NCBI GenBank assembly: GCA_903835145.1
Contig: CAILMA010000585.1
Coordinates: 1-10,921, forward strand
Direction: 5' to 3'
DNA: 10,921 bases
From: an uncultured Bacteroidota bacterium
Lineage (GTDB): Bacteria > Bacteroidota > Bacteroidia > Chitinophagales > Chitinophagaceae
Shown here: one piece after another, positions 6,224 through 10,921 of the stretch
How positions within the stretch are numbered: position 1 is the first letter of the stretch
Layout: every line of letters begins with the position of its first letter
Program-made: the position numbers and the translations under genes
The notes under the pieces: generated by a model
The model's input: only the letters and a program-made list of their open reading frames with translations
Told to the model about the DNA's origin: nothing
The model's database searches: none

Positions 6224-7666
6224 ATGCAGTTGTTTAGAAGGTTTGTTACCGGTTGTCTATTGTTTCCTGCTCTGGCTTTTGCCCAGCAGGACGACCATGC
6301 CTGGGGTTTACAGCGTTGCGTACAATATGCTGTAGAGCACAATATCTCTATTAAGCAGGATTCGCTAACGGCGCGCCTTGCGAAATACAGCCTATTGCAA
6401 AGCAGGTTGTCGCAAATACCCTCCGCAAGTGTGCAGAGCAACTATGGTACAAGCTTCGGTCGCTCTATTAACCCCACTACTAACCAGTTTGTGGAGGGTG
6501 ACTACAACTACCTGAGTGCTTCCGGAACTGCAAGCGCGCTTTTGTTTAGCGGCCTGCAGGTGCGCAACAATATTCAAAAAAATAAATTCAGCCTCGAGGC
6601 AGCACTCGCCGATCTGGACCAGCTTAAAGATGATATTTCAGTAAACGTTGCCAATAGCTTTCTTGCTGTGCTGCTCGCGAAAGAACAGATTAATATTGGC
6701 AAGAATCAGGTAATGCTCTCTCAGGCTCAGCTGGATCAGACACGCAAATTCGCCGAGTCAGGCCGCTTGCCAGAGCTCAATGTGGCTCAGCTGGAGTCGC
6801 AGGTAGCATCTGATAGCTCCACACTTATCAACTCAATTTCTGCCTATAACTCTTCTGTGCTTGATTTAAAGGCACTCCTCAACCTCGATTTTAATCAGCC
6901 TTTTGAAATAGATGTTCCACCCCTGGAGCCTGCCGAGCTGATGACCGATGTAATGCTGCAGCCGGAAGAGATCTTCGAAAAAGCCCGCACCCATTTTGGC
7001 TCCATTAAAAGTGGTAAGCTGAAAGTTGCCGCCGCGGAAAAAGGCCTGAACGCAGCCAAGGGGGGCCTATACCCCCAGTTGTCCCTTGGTTACCAGGTAG
7101 GTACCAACTATTCCAGTAACTACCAGACCTATAACACAACCCAGATACCTGATATTTACCAGACAAATACGTTCAGAGATAGTTCTAAACACGCGTCGCT
7201 GAATGTATATACGCCCACATACACCACTTCGTTAAGCAGCATGTCTTTTAACGACCAGTTCAGTACGAACCTGCGCCATTCAGTTTACCTGAATCTGAAT
7301 GTGCCGATATTCAGTGGTTGGCAGGCTCAATACAATATCAGGCAGGCGAAGATTAACCTCAACTCACAGCAGCTCAATGAATACAGTAACGAGCTGACAT
7401 TGAAGCAAAACGTTTACAAAGCGCACAACAACGCTGTTGGGTCCATTCAAAAATACAATGCTGCCAAGCGTGCCGACCAGGCTGCAACCCGCGCACTCGA
7501 TTTTGCGAAGAAACGTTATGACCTCGGCCTCACAAGCACGGTAGATCTTATTGTGACCCAAAACGCTCAATTTAATGCCGCGTCTAATCTCGCTATTGCG
7601 AAGTTTGACTTGATTTTCAAGTTGAAGGTGATCGATTACTATTTAGGGAAAGAGTTAAAACTGTAA
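6224..7666 (+). CDS. TolC-family outer membrane efflux protein
   Basis: This 480-residue protein is an outer-membrane channel of the TolC/OEP family, which forms trimeric beta-barrels with long periplasmic helical tunnels and works with inner-membrane pumps and adaptor proteins. A signal peptide spans 1-20 (RRFVTGCLLFPALAFA, cleavage before QQ). Two OEP repeats follow, about 25-215 and 245-478. Family hallmarks are visible: the early helix WGLQRCVQYAVEHN, barrel strands around ASALLFSGLQVRNN and LNVPIFSGWQAQYN, and the helical signatures FAESGRLPELNVAQLESQ and KKRYDLGLTSTVDLIVTQNA. A Tyr/Thr/Ser-rich insert (about 295-345) precedes the second barrel strand and may be a surface loop. An in-frame TAA at 6203-6205 rules out a longer start. 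No adaptor or pump gene is adjacent, so the partner and substrate are unknown. It is co-transcribed with the phosphatase gene 3 nt downstream. Confidence 0.93.
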   Translation: MQLFRRFVTGCLLFPALAFAQQDDHAWGLQRCVQYAVEHNISIKQDSLTARLAKYSLLQSRLSQIPSASVQSNYGTSFGRSINPTTNQFVEGDYNYLSASGTASALLFSGLQVRNNIQKNKFSLEAALADLDQLKDDISVNVANSFLAVLLAKEQINIGKNQVMLSQAQLDQTRKFAESGRLPELNVAQLESQVASDSSTLINSISAYNSSVLDLKALLNLDFNQPFEIDVPPLEPAELMTDVMLQPEEIFEKARTHFGSIKSGKLKVAAAEKGLNAAKGGLYPQLSLGYQVGTNYSSNYQTYNTTQIPDIYQTNTFRDSSKHASLNVYTPTYTTSLSSMSFNDQFSTNLRHSVYLNLNVPIFSGWQAQYNIRQAKINLNSQQLNEYSNELTLKQNVYKAHNNAVGSIQKYNAAKRADQAATRALDFAKKRYDLGLTSTVDLIVTQNAQFNAASNLAIAKFDLIFKLKVIDYYLGKELKL

Positions 7667-7669
7667 CAT

Positions 7670-8449
7670 ATGGCTGATTTTAAGGAAGTTCTGTTGATGG
7701 CTACTGCGGAAGCGGGTAAAATCATCCAGTTTTATTTTAACGGGACTTTTAAAATTAATAACAAAGGCAACATCAATAACCTGGTCACAGAAGTGGACCA
7801 GATGTCAGAAGATAAAATTATTGAAGTGATCAGGATGCATTTTCCTGACCACAGCATCATAAGTGAAGAAGTGGGGGAACTGCTCAAGCCTTCAGATTAC
7901 GAATGGATTATTGACCCAATTGACGGCACTGTCAATTTTGCGCATGGTATTCCTATCTGCTGCGTAAGTATTGCGCTTACCCACAAGGGCATTTTGCAGC
8001 TTGGCGCTGTTTATAACCCCATGATGAATGAGATGTTCTTTGCCGAACGCGGCAAGGGGGCAACGCTAAATGGACTCCCTATCAGCGTTTCTACAAAAAC
8101 AGATTTCAAAAAAGCATGCCTTGTTACCGGCTTCCCTTACAAGTGGCCTGAAACAACAGAGCACCCTATAAAAGTATTTGAACGTTTTATACTGGAAGGC
8201 CTACCTATCCGCCGCCTCGGTTCCGCTGCGCTGGACCTTTGCTGGGTGGCTTGTGGCCGTTTCGATGGTTTCTGGGAATACAACCTGAGCTCCTGGGACG
8301 TTGCTGCCGGATACCTTATAGTGCAGGAAGCTGGTGGTGTCATCACCAATTTCGAAGGCTCACCGTACAACGTATTTGAGCGGGAAACACTGGCAACTAA
8401 TGGTCACATACACGCTGCAATGCTGGAAGCCATTAACCGCAAAAAGTGA
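7670..8449 (+). CDS. Inositol-monophosphatase-family (SuhB-like) phosphatase
   Basis: This 259-residue protein has the normal length for the Mg2+-dependent, Li+-sensitive inositol monophosphatase family, which hydrolyses small phosphomonoesters in the cytoplasm; no signal peptide is present. Family motifs are intact: the metal-ligand glutamate in IISEEVG (66/67), motif 1 WIIDPIDGTVNF (79-90, ligands Asp82 and Asp85), and motif 2 SSWDVAAG (208-214, with Asp210) followed by EAGG. T-x-NF after DPIDG favours the SuhB/IMPase branch over CysQ-type nucleotidases, which usually read TKEF there. Substrate is not settled by sequence; inositol-1-phosphate is the family default. The ATG lies 3 nt after the stop codon of the TolC-family gene, pointing to one operon and perhaps translational coupling. 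A functional link with the channel is not evident. Confidence 0.93.
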   Translation: MADFKEVLLMATAEAGKIIQFYFNGTFKINNKGNINNLVTEVDQMSEDKIIEVIRMHFPDHSIISEEVGELLKPSDYEWIIDPIDGTVNFAHGIPICCVSIALTHKGILQLGAVYNPMMNEMFFAERGKGATLNGLPISVSTKTDFKKACLVTGFPYKWPETTEHPIKVFERFILEGLPIRRLGSAALDLCWVACGRFDGFWEYNLSSWDVAAGYLIVQEAGGVITNFEGSPYNVFERETLATNGHIHAAMLEAINRKK

Positions 8450-8456
8450 GTTAGGC

Positions 8457-8488
8457 TCTTGCTTTAAGTCTGATGGCAAGAAATTTTT
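8457..8488 (+). terminator. Possible terminator of the TolC-family/phosphatase operon
   Basis: TCTTGC (8457-8462) pairs perfectly with GCAAGA (8476-8481) across a 13-base loop, followed by AA and five T (8484-8488). It starts 8 nt after the TGA at 8447-8449. The six-pair stem and long loop make it weaker than the other terminators here, so leaky read-through into the next gene is possible. Confidence 0.45.
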
Positions 8489-8645
8489 ATAGTGTAGTCC
8501 TGCCAGGCTATTTATTTTCGGGCTTAGGTTCCGGTTGTGTTTTACGCTTTAGTTTCCAGCGTGATTCGCGGAATATACATACTTGCAGGGGTAAAAAAAT
8601 AATATGGTTAAAACATAACGTTTTATTAATTTTACGTGCTACCTT

Positions 8646-8653
8646 TACTTTTC
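8646..8653 (+). promoter_or_regulatory. Weak -7-like box before the second T9SS protein gene
   Basis: TACTTTTC differs from TAnnTTTG only at the last base and lies 38 nt before the ATG at 8692, a usual leader length. The overlapping TACCTTTA (8640-8647) is an equal match. No TTTG is found at the expected -33 distance. The surrounding 8590-8690 stretch is AT-rich, as promoters of this phylum often are. Confidence 0.25.
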
Positions 8654-8691
8654 GACTCCTATTAAAAAATAAATTTTTAACTAAGTTGCTT

Positions 8692-10800
8692 ATGAGAAAG
8701 TTTTTACTGTTTTCACTTCCTGTTATCCTATCAACCGGGCTATTCACACCCACACTAAGAGCACAAACAACAATTACCCCCGGCACATGGACTGGCTCAG
8801 GTACTACTGCTGCCGGGCCAAGTACTTTCGGCACAGTACCGGCGTCTTCAACTCCGGGGTCATCGGCTGTTAATGTTTCTCAGTGGAATAGGGGTGCTGG
8901 GCTCGCTGACGCAGGCACTGCTGCTACCGCATATGTCTCCAAATCATGGTCTTACGGCACAACATTGGCCGCAGCCAAAGCCGCAGGTTCTTACGTCTAC
9001 TTCGTAGTAACAAATAACGCAAGCACAGAACTTGACATCACCAAGATCAGTCTTACTTCGTCTGAAAATACCTCTGGTCCTACTCAGGCACAAATACAGT
9101 ACGCCACCGGCAGCTCCGGCGATATGAACTTCGGAAGTGCACTAACTATCACTCCGGGCTCTACATCTTCGCTCGTTTTTACTGCCGCATCTGCTATTTA
9201 TTTGTGCGCAGGGCAGTCTGATACTTTTAAAGTTTATGCTTGGGGTGCAAGCTCTGGCGCAGGAACATTGTCTATTGACAATAACACCGGAATTACTGCC
9301 AAGTATTCTACGGCAATAAGCACGGTTATTTCGGTTGCCAGCGGCTTGCCAGTATGCCAGGGCACTACTTTGTCATTGGCGAGTACTACTACAGGCGGTG
9401 TGTCTTCAATGACTGGTTTTGGCCCTCCTCCGCATCTCGTATATTCCTGGACAGGCCCTGGTGGTTTCACCAGCAACCGCCCGAATCCGAACCCAATTCC
9501 GGGTGTTAACGCATCATCTACGGGTACCTACAGCCTTACTGTAACTGATTCCTTCGGTTGCAAATCAAACGTGACCTACAACCTTACTGTTGTTCCTACT
9601 CCTTCCTTACCTACAATCACACCAGATCCTGTAGGTGGTATCACTTTGTGTTCTAACGATAGCGTATTGTTGAGTACTCCCGTGGTTACCGGTTACACCT
9701 ACCAGTGGGATACCGGGGCTTACGCAACTCCTTACGCTATTCCCGGCGCTACCAATTCTTCTTATTATGCACACCGCCAGGGACGTTATAGAGTTACTGT
9801 AACCAATAGCGGTGGCTGCTCTGCCGAAGGAACACCTCCGGATTCTATTAAAGTAGTTCCTTCGCCTGTTGCTACAGTAACGGCGTCCGGTCCACTTGCA
9901 TTTTGCACAGGAGGCTCAGTAACGCTTACTGCAACCACAAGCGCGGGTTACAGCTTCCAATGGTATAAAAACGGTGCGTCAATTTCTGGTGCTAACACAA
10001 GCGTTTATACCGATACAAACACGGGCAACTATACTGTGAAAGTGACTGCTACCAATGGTTGCAGCGAGTTTTCAACGGGCGATATTGTTACAAAACTAAC
10101 CACTCCGGTTATCTCCACCACTAATGCAACTTCTTTCTGCGCAGGCGGCAGTGCGCTACTTTCCGTTGATATTGCCAATGGTGCAACCGGGCTGAATATT
10201 AAATGGATTAAAAATGGTATTGATACTATCGTTGGAGCAACTACAGTTTCCTACGTTGCATCTACATCTGGCGATTACACTTGTTATGTTTCCGTGCCTT
10301 CAGGTTGTTCGGCCACTTCTAACGATATACCCGTAAGTGCTAACCCGATTCCTAATCCGCTTATAGTTCTTTCAGGCTTTACGGCAACCACTTACAACTA
10401 CTACGCTACCTATCAGTGGTATCTGAATACAATGACAATACCAGGTGCTACCAACTACTCTATTACGGCTTACAGCAATGGTAGCTACCGTGTAATGGTT
10501 ACCGATACCAATGGCTGTTCAAAACTATCTAACGCATTTATCATTAACGACCTCGCAGTTAACAATGTAAATACAGCGGCTCCGGTAAAAATTTATCCTA
10601 ATCCTGCTACTGATGTGTTGAACATTGACGCAGCTGATGCGGCAAAAATTGTAGTCAGCACAATGGAAGGTAGTACGGTAATTTCTAATACAGCGGTTAC
10701 TGAACTGAATATTTCTAAACTTGCTTCCGGACTGTACTTAATTTCCGTTTACGACAAAAGCGGCAATCGACTGGCCGTGGAGAAATTTGTAAAGAAATAA
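8692..10800 (+). CDS. T9SS-secreted protein with N-terminal beta-rich domain and Ig-like repeats
   Basis: This 702-residue exported protein is probably a surface or secreted adhesin-like protein; no enzyme motif is seen. Signal peptide 1-24 (RKFLLFSLPVILSTG, cleavage after LRA). Residues about 25-210 form a Gly/Ser/Thr/Ala-rich, probably beta-sandwich domain (VSQWNRGAGLADAG, KSWSYG, YVYFVVTNNAS) of a type frequent in Bacteroidota exoproteins; I cannot name it. Five Ig-like repeats follow (about 211-620), then a T9SS type A sorting domain 633-702 (KIYPNPATDVLNI, SGLYLISVYD, ending VEKFVKK). The ATG at 8692 is chosen over the in-frame ATG at 8473. The longer form would bury the signal peptide behind 73 basic, unrelated residues and overlap the likely terminator and promoter region. 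It is transcribed alone and ended by the hairpin at 10819-10848. Confidence 0.92.
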   Translation: MRKFLLFSLPVILSTGLFTPTLRAQTTITPGTWTGSGTTAAGPSTFGTVPASSTPGSSAVNVSQWNRGAGLADAGTAATAYVSKSWSYGTTLAAAKAAGSYVYFVVTNNASTELDITKISLTSSENTSGPTQAQIQYATGSSGDMNFGSALTITPGSTSSLVFTAASAIYLCAGQSDTFKVYAWGASSGAGTLSIDNNTGITAKYSTAISTVISVASGLPVCQGTTLSLASTTTGGVSSMTGFGPPPHLVYSWTGPGGFTSNRPNPNPIPGVNASSTGTYSLTVTDSFGCKSNVTYNLTVVPTPSLPTITPDPVGGITLCSNDSVLLSTPVVTGYTYQWDTGAYATPYAIPGATNSSYYAHRQGRYRVTVTNSGGCSAEGTPPDSIKVVPSPVATVTASGPLAFCTGGSVTLTATTSAGYSFQWYKNGASISGANTSVYTDTNTGNYTVKVTATNGCSEFSTGDIVTKLTTPVISTTNATSFCAGGSALLSVDIANGATGLNIKWIKNGIDTIVGATTVSYVASTSGDYTCYVSVPSGCSATSNDIPVSANPIPNPLIVLSGFTATTYNYYATYQWYLNTMTIPGATNYSITAYSNGSYRVMVTDTNGCSKLSNAFIINDLAVNNVNTAAPVKIYPNPATDVLNIDAADAAKIVVSTMEGSTVISNTAVTELNISKLASGLYLISVYDKSGNRLAVEKFVKK
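9355..10518 (+). repeat. Five Ig-like repeats with paired cysteines in the second T9SS protein
   Basis: Cysteine pairs mark the units (residue numbers from the ATG at 8692): 222/290, 320/376, 405/457 and 483/539. The first cysteine sits in a (V/L/F)C-x-G or LCSND context and the second in (F/G/N/S)GC before a polar turn. Core strands read YQWD, FQWYKNG, IKWIKNG and YQWYLN, and late strands read GTYSLTVTD, GRYRVTVTN, GNYTVKVTA and GSYRVMVTD. The fourth unit has an extra cysteine at 531. The fifth keeps only the C-terminal cysteine (609), so it cannot form the same disulfide. Confidence 0.8.
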
Positions 10801-10818
10801 AAGTCAATATTATTTTTT

Positions 10819-10848
10819 AAAAGGACTGCCAATAGGCGGTCCTTTTTT
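10819..10848 (+). terminator. Intrinsic terminator after the second T9SS protein gene
   Basis: AAAAGGACTGCC (10819-10830) pairs with GGCGGTCCTTTT (10835-10846) through one T-G wobble around the loop AATA, and the U-run extends to 10848. It lies 18 nt after the TAA at 10798-10800. The A-run on the left arm would let it work in the other direction too. The last 73 bases of the window after it hold no gene that I can see. Confidence 0.9.
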
Positions 10849-10921
10849 ATATACCTGAGTGCCAAGCTACTCCCCTGAACACTGGAACGCCGTCATTTTT
10901 CGAAAAGTTTTTATTTTTTAT

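Noticed and set aside
6245..6256. VTGC near the TolC-family N-terminus as a possible lipobox
   Set aside because: The cysteine is residue 11, too early for a normal lipoprotein signal peptide, and a clear signal peptidase I site (AFA before QQ) follows.
6159..6335. Frame starting MKFCKTCPHC after a G-rich run, overlapping the TolC-family gene start by about 110 nt
   Set aside because: The C-x2-C-x2-C look and hydrophobic stretch are tempting, but the hydrophobic part is the TolC signal peptide read in another frame, and this phylum makes little use of Shine-Dalgarno sequences. Ribosome profiling would settle it.
1..10921. CRISPR array, tRNA, rRNA, insertion sequence, prophage or toxin-antitoxin module
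   Set aside because: No regularly spaced direct repeats, tRNA-like cloverleaf, transposase motifs, attachment-site repeats or paired small toxin/antitoxin genes were seen.

Overview
The window looks like chromosomal DNA of a Bacteroidota member, most likely in or near Chitinophagaceae/Sphingobacteriales (the phylum is well supported, the family is a guess). Both long secreted proteins end in type IX secretion system (T9SS) C-terminal sorting domains. The clearest promoter has the Bacteroidota pattern TTTG-N20-TAnnTTTG. Genes lack Shine-Dalgarno sequences and are preceded by AT-rich spacers.

Layout, left to right. Positions 1-338 are AT-rich and hold no convincing gene. They end in a strong hairpin terminator (288-322) serving a small minus-strand gene for a secreted, cysteine-containing protein of unknown function (339-803). 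A divergent spacer of about 510 bp follows, with several inverted repeats, a short tandem duplication and candidate promoters. The plus-strand gene 1318-6030 encodes a 1570-residue exported mosaic: signal peptide, IPT/TIG domain, seven FG-GAP/VCBS calcium-motif repeats (a predicted seven-bladed propeller), eight Big2-like Ig repeats each with one cysteine pair, four further Ig/PKD-like repeats, and a T9SS sorting domain. It ends in a long-stem terminator (6051-6118).

A two-gene operon follows: a TolC-family outer-membrane efflux protein (6224-7666) and, 3 nt later, an inositol-monophosphatase-family enzyme (7670-8449). Its promoter sits so close to the first ATG that the mRNA may be leaderless. 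The last gene (8692-10800) encodes a second T9SS cargo protein of 702 residues, with a beta-rich N-terminal domain, about five Ig-like repeats and a sorting domain. It is closed by a clear terminator (10819-10848).

Functionally, the two T9SS cargo proteins are probably surface-attached or released adhesin-like proteins. The TolC/phosphatase pair is an independent housekeeping or transport unit between them. No mobile element, CRISPR array, tRNA/rRNA or recognisable defence system is visible. The most useful observations are the repeat and disulfide architecture of the large protein, the possible leaderless tolC-like transcript, the hairpin at the 5' end of the small gene's predicted mRNA, and start-codon corrections for two genes.
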